Program-made: the position numbers and the translations under genes
The notes under the pieces: model-generated
Told to the model about the DNA's origin: nothing
What the model saw: only the letters and a program-made list of their open reading frames with translations
The model's database searches: none
Shown here: in pieces, positions 34,329 to 44,932 of the stretch
Position numbering within the stretch: the stretch's first letter is position 1
Layout: every line of letters begins with the position of its first letter
Assembly (NCBI GenBank): GCA_002831545.1
Contig: CP025095.1
Location: forward strand, 2,046,001-2,110,000
Reading direction: 5' to 3'
DNA length: 64,000 nt
DNA from: Streptococcus suis
GTDB taxonomy: Bacteria > Bacillota > Bacilli > Lactobacillales > Streptococcaceae

Positions 34329-35153
34329 ATGACCCTACAAGAAACCATTATCAAGGAACTAGGTGTCAAGCCAAGCATTGACCCCAAAGAAGAAATCCGT
34401 CGCTCCATCGACTTTCTCAAAGACTATCTGAAAAAACACCCATTTTTGAAAACCTATGTCTTGGGAATTTCGGGTGGACAAGACTCGACCTTGGCTGGTC
34501 GTTTGGCCCAGCTGACTATGGAAGAAATGCGGACGGAAACGGGTGACGATTCTTATCAATTTATCGCTATCCGCCTACCTTACGGCGTGCAAGCTGACGA
34601 GTCCGACGCCCAAGCAGCCCTAGCCTTTATTCAACCAGATGTCAGCTTAACCATCAACATCAAGGAATCAACAGATGCCATGGTGGCTGCAGTCAATGCA
34701 AATGGGCTTGCTATGTCTGATTTTAATAAGGGAAATGCTAAAGCCCGCATGCGCATGATTGCCCAATACGCTATCGCTGGGGAACGCAAGGGGGCGGTTA
34801 TCGGCACCGACCATGCAGCTGAAAATATCACTGGTTTCTTTACCAAGCACGGCGACGGCGGTGCAGATATTCTCCCCCTCTTCCGCCTCAACAAACGCCA
34901 AGGAAAACAGCTTCTAGCTGAACTGGGGGCAGATGAAAAACTCTACCTCAAAGTTCCTACTGCAGACTTGGAAGAAGACAAACCTGGCCTTGCTGACGAA
35001 GTCGCACTCGGTGTTACCTATAACCAAATTGACGACTATCTAGAAGGCAAAACCATCGCCCCTCAAGCCCAAACCATTATCGAAGGATGGTGGAACAAAA
35101 CAGCCCATAAACGCCACCTGCCAATCACGATTTTTGATGACTTTTGGAAATAA
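34329..35153 (+). CDS. nadE: NH3-dependent NAD synthetase
   Basis: 274 residues. The N-type ATP pyrophosphatase P-loop [10 protein letters not shown] (about 47-56), [23 protein letters not shown] and [15 protein letters not shown] are NadE hallmarks. No glutaminase domain, so it uses ammonia. Amidates deamido-NAD in the last NAD step. AGAAAGG precedes the ATG. Confidence 0.97.
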   Translation: MTLQETIIKELGVKPSIDPKEEIRRSIDFLKDYLKKHPFLKTYVLGISGGQDSTLAGRLAQLTMEEMRTETGDDSYQFIAIRLPYGVQADESDAQAALAFIQPDVSLTINIKESTDAMVAAVNANGLAMSDFNKGNAKARMRMIAQYAIAGERKGAVIGTDHAAENITGFFTKHGDGGADILPLFRLNKRQGKQLLAELGADEKLYLKVPTADLEEDKPGLADEVALGVTYNQIDDYLEGKTIAPQAQTIIEGWWNKTAHKRHLPITIFDDFWK

Positions 35154-35169
35154 TAGTCAATGAAAATTA

Positions 35170-35203
35170 ACCCCTGACGATAAGCAACCGTCAGGGGATT
35201 TCT
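35170..35203. terminator. Bidirectional terminator between nadE and trpB
   Basis: CCCCTGACG and CGTCAGGGG form a 9-bp stem; a T-rich tail follows on the plus strand. Confidence 0.85.
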
Positions 35204-35204
35204 T

Positions 35205-36380
35205 TTATCTACTCTCCAAATAATCCGCAATAGCCGCCACATCTTTGTCTCCTCGACCGGAAACATTGATAATAATGATTTTATCTTTATCTAGTTGTGG
35301 TGCTAATCGAATAGCTTCTGCAATCGCATGAGAAGATTCAATGGCTGGAAGAATTCCTTCTGTACGACTTAAGGTCAGAAGGGCATTAACAGCCTCATCA
35401 TCTGTTGCTGCGACATAATTAACACGACCAGTTTCCTTATAGTGAGCATGCTCTGGACCGACACCTGGATAGTCCAAACCAGCTGAGATCGAATAGACAG
35501 GTGCTACTCCACCATTTTCATCAAAGAGGGAGATTGTCTTCATCCCGTCAACAACACCAACTGTTCCCTTAGTCATAGTCGCTGCATGTAGCTCTGTATC
35601 AACACCTTTACCAGCAGCTTCTACACCGATAAGCTTGACTGACTCATCTGGTAAATATTGAGAAAATGCACCGATGGCATTGGAACCACCACCCACACAG
35701 GCAATAACGTAGTCTGGCAAGCAACCTTCTTTTTCTAAAATCTGACGACGAGATTCTAGACTAATAATCTTTTGAAACTCATGTACAATCGTCGGATAGG
35801 GATGAGGACCGACTGCCGATCCCAAAACATAGAAGGCATCTAAATCTGCCATCCATGCACCGAATGCCGCATCAACTGCCTCTTTCAAGGTTTGAGTTCC
35901 ATCCGTTACAGCATGGACACGCGCCCCCATCATCTCCATTCGGAAAACATTAAGGCGTTGGCGTTTGACATCTTCTGCCCCCATATAGACATCACATCCC
36001 AAACCAAATCGTGCCGCAACAGCAGCAGTCGCAACCCCATGTTGACCAGCACCAGTTTCTGCAATCACTCGAGTTTTCCCCATTCTTTTTGCCAACAGAA
36101 TTTGCCCCAGCACATTGTTTAACTTATGAGAGCCTAAGTGATTCAAATCTTCCCGTTTGAGATAGATTTTCGCTCCACCAAGCTCCTTGCTCAATGATTC
36201 CGCAAAATATAATGGCGTTTCACGACCAGCATAATCTTTCAGATAAGCTTGGTATTCCGCCAAAAATTCTGAATCATTGCGGTACTGTTCAAATGTCTCC
36301 TCCAACTGATCCAACAAAACCTGAATTTGCTCTGGTACAAAACTACCACCAAACTGTCCAAAATAACCTTTTTCTGTCAT
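35205..36380 (-). CDS. trpB: Tryptophan synthase beta chain, stand-alone
   Basis: 391 residues, TrpB1 type. The pyridoxal lysine lies in LGSHKLNNVLGQI (about residue 84-96), followed by ETGAGQHGVATA; the glycine-rich phosphate loop is VGGGSNAIG near 225. It condenses indole with serine. No trpA or other trp genes flank it, so it may use indole from the surroundings. Expression is controlled by a tryptophan-specific T-box in its leader. AGAGGGA precedes the ATG. Confidence 0.95.
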   Translation of the reverse strand: MTEKGYFGQFGGSFVPEQIQVLLDQLEETFEQYRNDSEFLAEYQAYLKDYAGRETPLYFAESLSKELGGAKIYLKREDLNHLGSHKLNNVLGQILLAKRMGKTRVIAETGAGQHGVATAAVAARFGLGCDVYMGAEDVKRQRLNVFRMEMMGARVHAVTDGTQTLKEAVDAAFGAWMADLDAFYVLGSAVGPHPYPTIVHEFQKIISLESRRQILEKEGCLPDYVIACVGGGSNAIGAFSQYLPDESVKLIGVEAAGKGVDTELHAATMTKGTVGVVDGMKTISLFDENGGVAPVYSISAGLDYPGVGPEHAHYKETGRVNYVAATDDEAVNALLTLSRTEGILPAIESSHAIAEAIRLAPQLDKDKIIIINVSGRGDKDVAAIADYLESR

Positions 36381-36507
36381 ATAATTCCCTCTTTCAACAT
36401 TCGCTACAAGAGACCAATAAGGTCAAGAGTTTAATCCTTCTTTACTTATCCTTAATTGCTACGCCATCGTTTCATATTGCTTACCTCGTAATGTCTTAAA
36501 AGACAAT

Positions 36508-36806
36508 GGAAAAGCCCCCGCATACTGAAAAACAGTATGCGAGGGCGTCAATGACACGGTGCCACCTCACTTATGGACTCGACTAGAAAAGTCCATAACT
36601 TTTTCTCCTCTAACAAGGAGGCGCACGATAAGGGGTGCGGACCGAATTCTCATTGTTTCGAATTCACTTACCCAAACGTAAACCAGAAAATGATATTGAA
36701 AATATTTCCTACATTTGGTATCAGTCCATTTCATAAACTTCTAGCATCTATTCACACCACCCATAGACTCTCTAAAGCTAAACCATTTACTACTTCTTCT
36801 GATTAC
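36508..36806 (-). ncRNA. T-box riboswitch, tryptophan-specific, upstream of trpB
   Basis: Minus-strand leader with the T-box sequence GAGGTGGCACCGTGTC (36568-36553), stem I features AGAGAG and GGTGGTGTGAA, and the codon UGG (36728-36726) in a plausible specifier loop. The T-box bulge UGGC pairs with discriminator G, as in tRNA-Trp. The terminator hairpin (GCCCTCGCATACTG with CAGTATGCGGGGGC) ends in TTTT near 36508. Uncharged tRNA-Trp would favour read-through. Confidence 0.9.
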
Positions 36807-36811
36807 ATAGA

Positions 36812-36840
36812 ATTATACGTCATAATTTAGAAAAGGTCAA
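36812..36840 (-). promoter_or_regulatory. trpB promoter
   Basis: Minus strand TTGACC, 17 bp, TATAAT; a strong sigma-A promoter just before the T-box leader. Confidence 0.8.
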
Positions 36841-36919
36841 GTGTTTTTTTGAAATTTTCTAAAAAATTTGAAAATTCACTCAATAATCGCAAACCTGATT
36901 ATCTGATTCTCTTCACAGT

Positions 36920-37441
36920 CTAAACTATAAACTTGATGATCCATTTTTTAATATGGATAAATAGTAGGTAAGCCAAAACACCACCAAGTGTATTTGTCCA
37001 GAGGTCATCCACTTCAAATACCCGCCCCGCATCAATCAGTAGGTCTAGTAATAACTGGGTAGACTCAATAAACAGGCTCATGCAAAAACTATAACGAATC
37101 ACCGCTCGAAGGCTCCGCCATTCTTCCCTAAGAAACAAAAGAAGAAAAATCAGAGGGAAAAGTAGAAAAATATTAGTGATGTTTTGCAAGAAAATCCATC
37201 CTAGGTCCGCCAAACTATCTACCTTGTCCCCGTTGACGATGCTGTTGAAAGGAGTTGGTAAAAGATAGAGCCGCCCAATTTGAATAATTCCCGGGGTCGA
37301 GAAATCCTTATACTGTGGGTACCAAGTCTGAGGTAGAAAACAAAGTAAAACAATAGCCAGAGCATAGGCTCCAGCTAAGGTCTTACAAATCTGTCTTCCT
37401 AGCTTGGTCAAGTTTCCATCTGCTTGGAAGAATTTTCTCAT
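36920..37441 (-). CDS. VanZ-family membrane protein
   Basis: 173 residues, about four membrane helices, with the VanZ pattern LPQTWYP..., [11 protein letters not shown] and [15 protein letters not shown] near the C-terminus (DxxxNxxG). VanZ in glycopeptide-resistance clusters gives mild teicoplanin resistance; chromosomal homologues are of unknown role. It overlaps rlmN by 4 bp (ATGA), the usual streptococcal arrangement. Confidence 0.9.
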   Translation of the reverse strand: MRKFFQADGNLTKLGRQICKTLAGAYALAIVLLCFLPQTWYPQYKDFSTPGIIQIGRLYLLPTPFNSIVNGDKVDSLADLGWIFLQNITNIFLLFPLIFLLLFLREEWRSLRAVIRYSFCMSLFIESTQLLLDLLIDAGRVFEVDDLWTNTLGGVLAYLLFIHIKKWIIKFIV

Positions 37442-38550
37442 GCTCGAATACCTGCCTTTGCTTTTGCGGCTGCAATACGAGCACGTGCCTTTTCACGGTC
37501 TTTTTTGAGCGTATTGGAGCGCAACTGACCACATGCCGCATCAATATCGGTACCATGTTCCTGACGAACGACACAGTTAACACCATTTTTCTTCAAAACA
37601 TCAAAGAAAGCAAGAGTACGTTCCTTGGTTGAACGACTGTACTGGTCATGTTCACTAACTGGGTTATAAGGAATCAAGTTGATATAAGACAATTTACGGA
37701 TGTTCTTGGTCAAATCAGCTAATTCCTGTGCCTGTTCCACTCCATCGTTGACCTCATTGAGCATAATATACTCAAAAGTCACACGGCGGTTGGTCACCTT
37801 GATATAGTCTTCGATTGCCTCGAACAAGACCTCGATTGGATAACGGCGGTTGATCCGCATAATGCTCGAACGAAGGTCATTATTTGGCGCATGTAGAGAT
37901 ACTGCCAAGTTTACTTGGACACCTTCACGTGCAAATTCACGAATTTTCGGTGCTAAACCTGACGTAGAAACAGTGATGTGACGGGCACCAATTGCCAAGC
38001 CCTTGTCGTCATTAACCACTCGCAAGAAGGTCATAACATTATCGTAGTTATCAAGCGGCTCACCAATCCCCATCACAACGATATGGCTAACACGCTCATT
38101 CTGATTGCGCTCATCCAAGTACTTTTGTACCAACATAATCTGAGCCACAATCTCACCGCTAGTCAAGTCACGTTGCTTAGGAATCAATCCAGATGCACAG
38201 AATGTACAGCCGATATTACAGCCAACTTGTGTCGTTACACAGACTGAAAGGCCATAGTGCTGGTGCATGAGAACTGTCTCAATCAACATGCCATCTGGCA
38301 GTTCAAAAAGGTATTTGATAGTACCGTCCTTAGACTCCTGTACAATCCGTTGTTTGAGCGGATTAACTACAAAATGTTCTTCCAACTTTTCAATCAAAGA
38401 TTTTGGCAAGTTGGTCATTTCCGCAAAAGATTGGACACGAGAACGGTAGAGCCATTCCCAAATTTGAGTGGCACGGAACTTCTTCTCTCCGTTTTCTAAA
38501 ATCCAATCAACCAGATTGGCTTGACTAAATGCATAAATTGATGGTTTCAT
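37438..38550 (-). CDS. rlmN: 23S rRNA (adenine2503-C2)-methyltransferase / tRNA A37
   Basis: 370 residues. Radical-SAM motif CNIGCTFC (about 119-126), [12 protein letters not shown], and the C-terminal cysteine in [21 protein letters not shown] that carries the methyl group. Tunes translation and affects sensitivity to some ribosome antibiotics. Middle gene of yutD-rlmN-vanZ. Confidence 0.97.
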   Translation of the reverse strand: MKPSIYAFSQANLVDWILENGEKKFRATQIWEWLYRSRVQSFAEMTNLPKSLIEKLEEHFVVNPLKQRIVQESKDGTIKYLFELPDGMLIETVLMHQHYGLSVCVTTQVGCNIGCTFCASGLIPKQRDLTSGEIVAQIMLVQKYLDERNQNERVSHIVVMGIGEPLDNYDNVMTFLRVVNDDKGLAIGARHITVSTSGLAPKIREFAREGVQVNLAVSLHAPNNDLRSSIMRINRRYPIEVLFEAIEDYIKVTNRRVTFEYIMLNEVNDGVEQAQELADLTKNIRKLSYINLIPYNPVSEHDQYSRSTKERTLAFFDVLKKNGVNCVVRQEHGTDIDAACGQLRSNTLKKDREKARARIAAAKAKAGIRA

Positions 38551-38558
38551 ATTTCTCC

Positions 38559-39200
38559 CTATTTCTGGCGGATAACAAAGTTACGCTTCACTTCATTCAT
38601 CTCACGCTTGCTCTGCTTACGCTCACGTTTTTGAGAACGCTCTGTTTGACTCGCCTTAACACCAGCATTCTTCATAGTAAAATGACGCTGTTCCGACTGT
38701 TTATTTTGCTGCTTCCCTTTTTTCTGACGGTCATTGCGATTACTTTTGTTTTCTTTTGACGCAATAGGCTCCGTCCGCTGCTGATTTCTGTTCCGATTGC
38801 GAGAACGACTCCGCTTCCGCCGCGGTCTATCCTCCTCCTCAGCAGGCAAGTCTTGTGGATTCGGATTGGCTAAGACGAAATAAGCACAACCAAAATTACA
38901 ATACTCCGTCAAATAGTCGTCCAAGCGGCTGATTTTTAAGTCTGATTTAACATTTTTATCGTCTGTATAGAATCCCCTTAATCTCAGCTGCTCATTGCCC
39001 CAATCTCCCACGATATAATCAAACTTGAGCATGAGTTGTGAAAAACGTTGACCAAAAATCGTCTGGTCAAAAGCATTCTTGTAATCTTCCAAAAGGTCCA
39101 ATTCAATATTTTCAGATACAACCTTATCTCCGACACGAGCAAAACTCGGACCAGGGTATTTATTATAGTTATACATTTCAGGTGAAATTTCTTTTTTCAT
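38559..39200 (-). CDS. YutD-family protein with long basic tail
   Basis: 213 residues. The first 125 match the YutD (DUF1027) domain: YDDL-type helix, [20 protein letters not shown] and [15 protein letters not shown]. The remaining 85 are almost wholly Arg/Lys/Gln/Asn/Ser ([16 protein letters not shown]), low complexity and probably disordered, a nucleic-acid-binding tail. Function unknown. First gene of the rlmN operon, 8 bp before it. Confidence 0.85.
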   Translation of the reverse strand: MKKEISPEMYNYNKYPGPSFARVGDKVVSENIELDLLEDYKNAFDQTIFGQRFSQLMLKFDYIVGDWGNEQLRLRGFYTDDKNVKSDLKISRLDDYLTEYCNFGCAYFVLANPNPQDLPAEEEDRPRRKRSRSRNRNRNQQRTEPIASKENKSNRNDRQKKGKQQNKQSEQRHFTMKNAGVKASQTERSQKRERKQSKREMNEVKRNFVIRQK

Positions 39201-39374
39201 TTGTCCTCCTATCTTATAAAATCTTCATACGTAAAAATCATTTGATTAATAATCTATCTGGTCAGAATCTAAATTCTCACACTTAACCTTATCATTATAA
39301 CACGATTTATCTGGAAATTCTCCTACTTTTCCATTTAGGAGAAATTTCTGACAATTATAATATTATTCTCTAGC

Positions 39375-39401
39375 AAAAAAGGACGATTTACTCGCCCTTC
39401 G
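39375..39401 (-). terminator. Terminator of the SepM-like gene
   Basis: Minus strand AGGGCGA-GTAAA-TCGTCCT followed by TTTTT. Confidence 0.75.
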
Positions 39402-40437
39402 TTTTCTTCAAATAATCAATAGCCTCTTGAACAGTTTTCACAGGAACTACCTCAATATCCAATCCTGCTTTCTCCGCAGCTTCTTTAGCTTCCTCATAGT
39501 TGGTTTTAGCCTTTGGATCTTCCTTCAAAACTTCCACATCAACTGGATTATTTGGTACGAAAAAGATACTTGCACCTGACTTAGCTGCCGAAATAACCTT
39601 CTTATCAGCCCCACCAATGTCACCTACTTTTCCATCCTGCTCGATAGTCCCCGTACCAGCAATAATTCGACCATCACGTAAGTCAGGCTCTGCGAGTTGA
39701 GTATAGATGGCAAGTGTAAACATCAGACCAGCACTTGGACCACCAATATCTCCCGTTTGGAAATCAATCGGAACCGAACTTTGAACCTCTGTATGATCTA
39801 CGAGAGTGATGCCTATCCCGTTTTTGCCATTAGACAGTTTGATAATCTTACCGTCCGCAGATTTTTCCTGACCAGCGCTAATATAACCAACTGTCACATC
39901 ACTTCCAAGTTCCAAGCCACTCACATATTTAATCAAATCAGGAGAAGACTCAAATGTTTTTCCATTGATACTCACAACAGTGTCAGCAATATTAAGAACT
40001 TTTTTAAAGGTCGAATCATCCGCCAAGGCAAGTACATAGACACCAAAGAAATCAAGATTGACTTCTTTTCCTGCCAAGGTCAAACCTTGGTACTTCGCCA
40101 TATTTTGCGATGTCTCCATGTAAAACTGTGCTATACGAAAATACTCTTCATTGTCGGCCCCTCCTGTCATCTCTTCAGAGGAACGAACTGTCGTATAGGG
40201 ATCAAACTGAGCAGCGAATAGTTGTAAAGCTGTAGCTTGTTGGACTGATACATAGGTGAAGTTGTAAGAGCCATCCTCTTGGTCTATTTGATTGTTCACC
40301 GTTAGTACCTGACGAATATCGGCAGCTCCACCTGGACTTTCCAAATAATAAGGCAGACGAACAAAAACGGCAAACCAAATCAAAAGAGTTCCTAAAACAA
40401 TAGATGCAATTAAGGTTAACTTCCTATTTTTCTTCAT
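39388..40437 (-). CDS. PDZ/Lon-like membrane protease (SepM/YlbL family)
   Basis: 349 residues from ATG 40437, preceded by GAGGAG; another ATG lies at 40473. An N-terminal anchor (about 6-28), a PDZ domain (about 120-200, [18 protein letters not shown]) and an S16 Lon-like protease domain with the Ser in GGPSAGLMF and Lys in [10 protein letters not shown]. In S. mutans SepM trims the competence peptide outside the cell. It overlaps coaD by 14 bp. Confidence 0.9.
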   Translation of the reverse strand: MKKNRKLTLIASIVLGTLLIWFAVFVRLPYYLESPGGAADIRQVLTVNNQIDQEDGSYNFTYVSVQQATALQLFAAQFDPYTTVRSSEEMTGGADNEEYFRIAQFYMETSQNMAKYQGLTLAGKEVNLDFFGVYVLALADDSTFKKVLNIADTVVSINGKTFESSPDLIKYVSGLELGSDVTVGYISAGQEKSADGKIIKLSNGKNGIGITLVDHTEVQSSVPIDFQTGDIGGPSAGLMFTLAIYTQLAEPDLRDGRIIAGTGTIEQDGKVGDIGGADKKVISAAKSGASIFFVPNNPVDVEVLKEDPKAKTNYEEAKEAAEKAGLDIEVVPVKTVQEAIDYLKKTKGE

Positions 40438-40912
40438 TCTTTCTAATCTCCTCACTAACAATTTCTGGAACATAAGGACCTATATCCTGTTTGAAATACA
40501 GCAATTCTCGAACCTGGCTGGATGATACGAACTTAAGCTCTGGCTTGGCGATTAAATAAATAGTTTCCAAATCTGGCGCCAACTGACGATTGTAAAAATC
40601 AAAACTTGACTCATATTCCAAATCGGTCGCATTACGCAATCCTCGGACCAAATGTGTCACTCCATAGCGCTTAGCTACATCGACTACCAATTCATTTTCA
40701 GACAGAACGACCTCGATATTCTCCATTCCTACAAAAAGCTTCTCCAAAATGGCTTTTCTCTCCAAGCCCGTCAAGAGTCCTGCCTTTTTAGGATTGGTAA
40801 AAACTCCCACATATAATTTATCAAATAGTCCACTCGCTCGTTCAATTAAGTCCAAGTGTCCATTGGTAATGGGGTCAAATGAGCCCGTAAACAATCCAAT
40901 CTTATCTGACAT
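40424..40912 (-). CDS. coaD: Phosphopantetheine adenylyltransferase
   Basis: 162 residues. Nucleotidyltransferase motif [14 protein letters not shown] (10-23) with the HxGH-type TNGH, and VSSSQVREL near the C-terminus (SSxxxR). Fourth step of coenzyme A synthesis. Overlaps rsmD by 11 bp, the common rsmD-coaD pair. Confidence 0.97.
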   Translation of the reverse strand: MSDKIGLFTGSFDPITNGHLDLIERASGLFDKLYVGVFTNPKKAGLLTGLERKAILEKLFVGMENIEVVLSENELVVDVAKRYGVTHLVRGLRNATDLEYESSFDFYNRQLAPDLETIYLIAKPELKFVSSSQVRELLYFKQDIGPYVPEIVSEEIRKNEEK

Positions 40913-41441
40913 ATACTGTTACCTTACTAATTCCGTAGAGTTTTTCTTTCCATATCCCCAGCTCTGCTATTTCCTCCGGAAGAGAGACCGCCTTATCCGT
41001 TTCGCAGACTACCATAACATCATCTGCTAGTAAGTCACGGCGACAAAGTTCTGTTATCACATCTTCAATTTCCTGCTCTGCATAAGGAGGGTCCAAGAAT
41101 ACCAGGTCGAAAGGCCCTTCCACACTGTTCAAAGCCTGTCTAGCTTCCATTGCTAGAAGCTGAAATTTATCTGCTTCCTTAGTCATTGCAATATTTTCAC
41201 GGATAATGGCTTGTGCTCGTCGATCTCGCTCAACCAGAACTGCTGACTCCATGCCACGAGATATAGCCTCGATAGATAAACCACCACTGCCGGCGTACAA
41301 GTCAAGAACTCTCCCCCCCTCAAAATAGGGACCAATCATATTAAACATGGCTCCACGGACCTTATCCGATGTCGGTCTGGTTGTCTTTCCATCTAACGTT
41401 TTCAGTGGCCTTCCACCATAGCTTCCCGATACAATTCTCAT
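40902..41441 (-). CDS. rsmD: 16S rRNA (guanine966-N2)-methyltransferase
   Basis: 179 residues. SAM site [19 protein letters not shown] (about 45-63) and catalytic DPPY in [12 protein letters not shown]. Methylates G966 of 16S rRNA on the small subunit. First of the rsmD-coaD-sepM operon. Confidence 0.96.
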   Translation of the reverse strand: MRIVSGSYGGRPLKTLDGKTTRPTSDKVRGAMFNMIGPYFEGGRVLDLYAGSGGLSIEAISRGMESAVLVERDRRAQAIIRENIAMTKEADKFQLLAMEARQALNSVEGPFDLVFLDPPYAEQEIEDVITELCRRDLLADDVMVVCETDKAVSLPEEIAELGIWKEKLYGISKVTVYVR

Positions 41442-41740
41442 AAGGTATATTATAGCAAAAAATGAAGCTCGTTGCTGAAACCAAGTGCACTTTGTTCTGC
41501 TTTCCTTTTTGCACCAACTTTTTCATCCTCCTATCAAATATGCTCTCAACCGCTATAGCAAGAAATCATTCTCACATTATTCAATAAAATGATAAAAATA
41601 AAAAGCAAGGAAATTCTGTTTTACGCGAAATTCCTCACTCTTATCGTATGTATTAAACTAGATCGTTACAAGAAAAAATTGATGTTGAAATACAAATAGC
41701 TATTTTTCCAGTATGCTAATACACCCCGTAGCTAAAAAGC
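41442..41740. other. Gap before rsmD with terminators
   Basis: Contains a minus-strand hairpin AGGAATTTC/GAAATTCCT (41598-41634 region) with a T-rich tail that should end the transcript of the gene at 41741, and CCGTAG/CTACGG close to that gene's stop. No ORF or known RNA recognised. Confidence 0.5.
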
Positions 41741-42463
41741 CTACGGATTATCTGGCGAACTCTCGTCAGCTGTTGGAACTGTTTCTACTGACTCAACCAG
41801 GCTAGTTGTTGAATCCGTCGTTTCCGCCGGTGTTTCAGAAACTGTTGGAGTTTCTACCACAGGTGCTCCTTCACTAGTCGGAGGCACTGAAGTACTTGTA
41901 CTAGTTGACGCCACGCTGCTTGTATACTGGCTTGTTGAACTCACACTTTGGTTTCCATATATATTTTGATTAGGTACTACATAAGATTCTTGTGAGGTCT
42001 CACTAGCTTCAGTAAGGTCCGTTGACTGACTGGTCCCTGTTTCAGATATTTTTTTCTCATCAGCTACTTTTTGGGCTGCTTCCGCCCTGACCAACTCCGC
42101 TTTTAGCTTAGCCTGTGTTTGAGCATCTGTCTGCTGTCCCACTAGCTCTTTTACTTGGTCAATCCGTTTCTGTAATGCTGCTTTTTTAGTCGCATCCGTA
42201 ACCTTGTTTACTGCAGATTGTGCCTCTGCAAGTTTCTCTTCAGTATGTGTTCCTTCTAATACAATGACAGCATTCTCAGCATCCTGAAATAATGTATCAA
42301 CCGTTTTTTTCTGATTGGGCACTTGCTGTACTGTCTTTGTATCACTTGTTTCGCTTTGAGCATTTTTATACCAACTAGCGCCTAAGCTAATCAATAAAAT
42401 AAGTCCCATAAAAGAAATAATGCCAATTTCTGCCAATGACAACTTTTCAAATTTCTTTTCCAT
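41741..42463 (-). CDS. Single-pass membrane protein with coiled coil and Ser/Thr-rich tail
   Basis: 240 residues. One membrane helix at about 10-30, a Glu/Ala/Lys-rich helical or coiled-coil part (about 55-140), then about 100 residues of Ser, Thr, Pro and Glu with repeated TSTST and VETP-type elements, probably extended through the wall. No LPXTG motif. Not recognised as a named family. Ribosome site AAGGGCA. Confidence 0.75.
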   Translation of the reverse strand: MEKKFEKLSLAEIGIISFMGLILLISLGASWYKNAQSETSDTKTVQQVPNQKKTVDTLFQDAENAVIVLEGTHTEEKLAEAQSAVNKVTDATKKAALQKRIDQVKELVGQQTDAQTQAKLKAELVRAEAAQKVADEKKISETGTSQSTDLTEASETSQESYVVPNQNIYGNQSVSSTSQYTSSVASTSTSTSVPPTSEGAPVVETPTVSETPAETTDSTTSLVESVETVPTADESSPDNP

Positions 42464-42519
42464 ATTTTTGCCCTTATCCGTCTTATTGCATAAGAAAATA
42501 CTCTAGCCTACTGACAATG

Positions 42520-42909
42520 CTACTTAGTTGTTTTTACCTTACCATTCCATCCGTTTAGACCATAGCTTAAAATATAGATTTCGTTAAAGCCCTGTTTCTT
42601 CAGATGAAGGGCTGCAGGCGTTACCAACTGACCACGATCATTCTCATAGATTAAGACAGGTCTGTCCTTACGCAAAGCAGCTGTAGACTGGCGCAATTGC
42701 TGGTAAGGAATATTTCTCGCGCCTAAGATATGCTTACGATTAAACTCACTCGGATCTCGCAGGTCAATCAACTGACCTCCGTGTATCTTTTCTGCAAATT
42801 CTGCATTATCAATCACCGTCGCCGCACGGCGCAATCTCCAGTAATTAAAGCCCATCCAGGCTCCCAATACTGCCAAAAATACTAAAAATACCCAAAATGT
42901 TTCCATCAC
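42520..42909 (-). CDS. Rhodanese-like membrane protein lacking the catalytic cysteine
   Basis: 129 residues. One N-terminal membrane helix (about 3-22) then a rhodanese domain (GGQLIDLRDPSEFNRKHILGARNIPY). The active loop, normally C-x-x-G-x-R, reads YENDRGQ, so sulfur transfer is not possible. YqhL-like proteins of this kind are common in streptococci; the fold may bind a partner. It overlaps yqgQ by ATGA. Confidence 0.85.
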   Translation of the reverse strand: MMETFWVFLVFLAVLGAWMGFNYWRLRRAATVIDNAEFAEKIHGGQLIDLRDPSEFNRKHILGARNIPYQQLRQSTAALRKDRPVLIYENDRGQLVTPAALHLKKQGFNEIYILSYGLNGWNGKVKTTK

Positions 42910-43124
42910 TCATTCTCCCTTGATTTCTGATACTCTAATTCCAAACGATGTTCCCGTCGCAAGACCAATTCGGCCTCCATGTAGTCCATCCTATCCAGAA
43001 GACCAGCCTGATAAACGCGATTGAGCTCTATCTGCATCATCTCGATGTCATAGAGACGATTGCCCATATAGATGATAATACCAAAGCGTTTTAGCAACTG
43101 TTGCACATCGTATAGTCGTTTCAT
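42906..43124 (-). CDS. YqgQ-family protein
   Basis: 72 residues from ATG 43124 (MKRLYDVQQLLKRFGIIIYMGNR), matching the YqgQ (DUF910) small helical family. A TTG at 43160 is in frame but lies on the -35 box. There is no Shine-Dalgarno sequence; the promoter below puts the transcript start at or next to the ATG. Function unknown; followed by the rhodanese gene. Confidence 0.85.
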   Translation of the reverse strand: MKRLYDVQQLLKRFGIIIYMGNRLYDIEMMQIELNRVYQAGLLDRMDYMEAELVLRREHRLELEYQKSRENE

Positions 43125-43131
43125 ATAGAAA

Positions 43132-43160
43132 ATTTTAGCAAAATATCCAAAGTTTTTCAA
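43132..43160 (-). promoter_or_regulatory. yqgQ promoter giving a near-leaderless transcript
   Basis: Minus strand TTGAAA, 17 bp, TAAAAT; only 7 bp separate the -10 from the ATG. Confidence 0.65.
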
Positions 43161-43193
43161 TATAAAAACTCAAGTGCTGTTTCCTTGCATTCA

Positions 43194-43222
43194 TCAAAAA
43201 AGATTGGGTTCTCCCCAATCTC
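43194..43222 (-). terminator. Terminator of the ABC/two-component operon
   Basis: AGATTGGG-GAGAA-CCCAATCT followed by TTTTTT on the minus strand. Confidence 0.9.
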
Positions 43223-43227
43223 ATTCG

Positions 43228-43830
43228 TTATGCTATCCAACCCTTTTCCTGTGCAATCTTAACAGCGGCGGTGCGGTTTTCGGCACCTAGTTTGGACAGG
43301 ATAGAGGTCATGTAGTTGCGGACTGTCCCGTCAGACAGGTAGAGATGGCTGGCGATTTCCTTATTGGACAGACCTTCTGCCACCAGCTTAAGTAGCTGAC
43401 TTTCTTGGGCTGTCAAGGGACTGCGTTGTGTCAGGAGAATGTCCATCAACTCTGGTGAATATTCCTTCCGCCCCGCCAAGACCGTTTCAATGGTTCGCAT
43501 AAGGTCCGAAATGGACCGTTCCTTGAGCACATAGGCATCCACATCTGCCTTGACTGCCCGCTCGAAATAGCCCGGTCGCTTGAAGGTGGTCATGATGACA
43601 ACCTTGACAGGCAAGGCTTGCCCCCGCACCCATTCCAAGACATCTAGGCCCGTCTTTTCAGGCATTTCTATATCTAGTAGCACCACATCTACTGGCTCTT
43701 TTTTCAAAAGAGCAATGGCCTGACTGCCGTTTTCTGCCTGTAAAACAGCCTCAACCGCATCTTGAAAACCCAAGAGTTGACAGAGGGCGTCCCGCAGCAT
43801 TGCTTGATCTTCTGCGACTAAGATTCTCAT
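43228..43830 (-). CDS. Response regulator, NarL/DesR family
   Basis: 200 residues. Receiver domain with phospho-acceptor Asp in [14 protein letters not shown] (near residue 53) and Lys in AYVLKERSI; the LuxR/NarL HTH reads [21 protein letters not shown]. Last gene of the ABC-permease-kinase-regulator operon and overlaps the kinase gene by 4 bp. The regulator probably controls its own operon or membrane stress genes. Confidence 0.92.
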   Translation of the reverse strand: MRILVAEDQAMLRDALCQLLGFQDAVEAVLQAENGSQAIALLKKEPVDVVLLDIEMPEKTGLDVLEWVRGQALPVKVVIMTTFKRPGYFERAVKADVDAYVLKERSISDLMRTIETVLAGRKEYSPELMDILLTQRSPLTAQESQLLKLVAEGLSNKEIASHLYLSDGTVRNYMTSILSKLGAENRTAAVKIAQEKGWIA

Positions 43831-44921
43831 TCTACCACCTCCTCAAGCGGAATTCGAATGGACAGGCGGGTGGGCTTGGCTAGAGAGATAAATTCCAAAC
43901 TGCCTTTCACCGTCACCAACCTATCCTTTATGGTATGCAATTCCTGACCAGTCAACTGGGCAAAGCCCACACCGTTGTCTTCGTAGTGCAAAACCAATTC
44001 TTGCTGGTCTTTTTCAAAAACCAAACGGCATTTACTAGCCTGGCTGTGCTTAAGCAGGTTATTACCCAACTCTCTCAGCACCATAGCCAGCTTGTTCTGG
44101 ACGGGCAAGCTGGACTGCTCTGCTATTTCCCCGCCCAAGACAACTAAGTCCACTCCTGCCAAGTCCAACATCTGCTGTAAAATCTGGAGTTCCTCTGCCA
44201 CGGTGTGTTGCTTGAGGGACTGGACAATCTGGCGGACCTCCTGCATGGAGTCCTTGGCCAAGGTCTGAAGGGCTGCCACCTCCTTCTTGGCCTGGTCAAT
44301 CTGGTCGTGGTCTAAAAGTGTCTGGACCAGCTCGGCCTTGACAGACAGCATGGCAAAGACATGACCCAGTGTGTCGTGCAAGTCCTGACCGATACGGTTG
44401 CGTTCATTCTCAGCCAGCAGGAGATTGATGGACGCATTCTGTTCCTGTAGGCGTTGCTGAAGGGCTTCCCGCTTGGTCTCAATCCAGCTGAAAATCAACA
44501 AGGCCAAGCCGAAAAAGTGAATGATGAGTGCAAAGGCCCGCATTTCAAAGGGAACTGGTCCAAAGAGAGCCCAGAGGATAATAGCCAGCAACAAAAGCCC
44601 GTAGGACACCGTCCGATAGGTCGGGCGATTCTCTTTATAATACCAGCCCAGCATAGTGGACAGATTAAAGATAAAGAGGGAGAATTGCAGATTGCCCCAA
44701 AAACTCATGACGGCGATATAGCCAATCAGGTAAAACCAAGCCAGCATGGAATAGAGCTTATGGTCAGTGTAAAAGAGAGAACAATAGACCAAGGCAAAGA
44801 GAATAGTCGCTAGGACAACTGCCGTCGGATTGGGACTATACTGGGCATAGTAAAAGGGAAAATAGAGAAAGACCATGCCCACGAAGAACATGAGTGGTAC
44901 CTTTCTTTTTTCAAATATCAT
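43827..44921 (-). CDS. Sensor histidine kinase, DesK/YvfT-like
   Basis: 364 residues. Several N-terminal membrane helices (about 10-155) act as sensor; the HisKA_3 segment [18 protein letters not shown] holds the phospho-His, followed by an HATPase with LREL.NNLLKHS and GVGF. Such kinases sense membrane state. It partners the adjacent regulator and the ABC transporter upstream. Confidence 0.92.
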   Translation of the reverse strand: MIFEKRKVPLMFFVGMVFLYFPFYYAQYSPNPTAVVLATILFALVYCSLFYTDHKLYSMLAWFYLIGYIAVMSFWGNLQFSLFIFNLSTMLGWYYKENRPTYRTVSYGLLLLAIILWALFGPVPFEMRAFALIIHFFGLALLIFSWIETKREALQQRLQEQNASINLLLAENERNRIGQDLHDTLGHVFAMLSVKAELVQTLLDHDQIDQAKKEVAALQTLAKDSMQEVRQIVQSLKQHTVAEELQILQQMLDLAGVDLVVLGGEIAEQSSLPVQNKLAMVLRELGNNLLKHSQASKCRLVFEKDQQELVLHYEDNGVGFAQLTGQELHTIKDRLVTVKGSLEFISLAKPTRLSIRIPLEEVVE

Positions 44922-44932
44922 CTGTCACCTCA

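Noticed and set aside
41442..41740. Small RNA gene in the gap before rsmD
   Set aside because: Only terminator-like hairpins; no promoter with a matching terminator.
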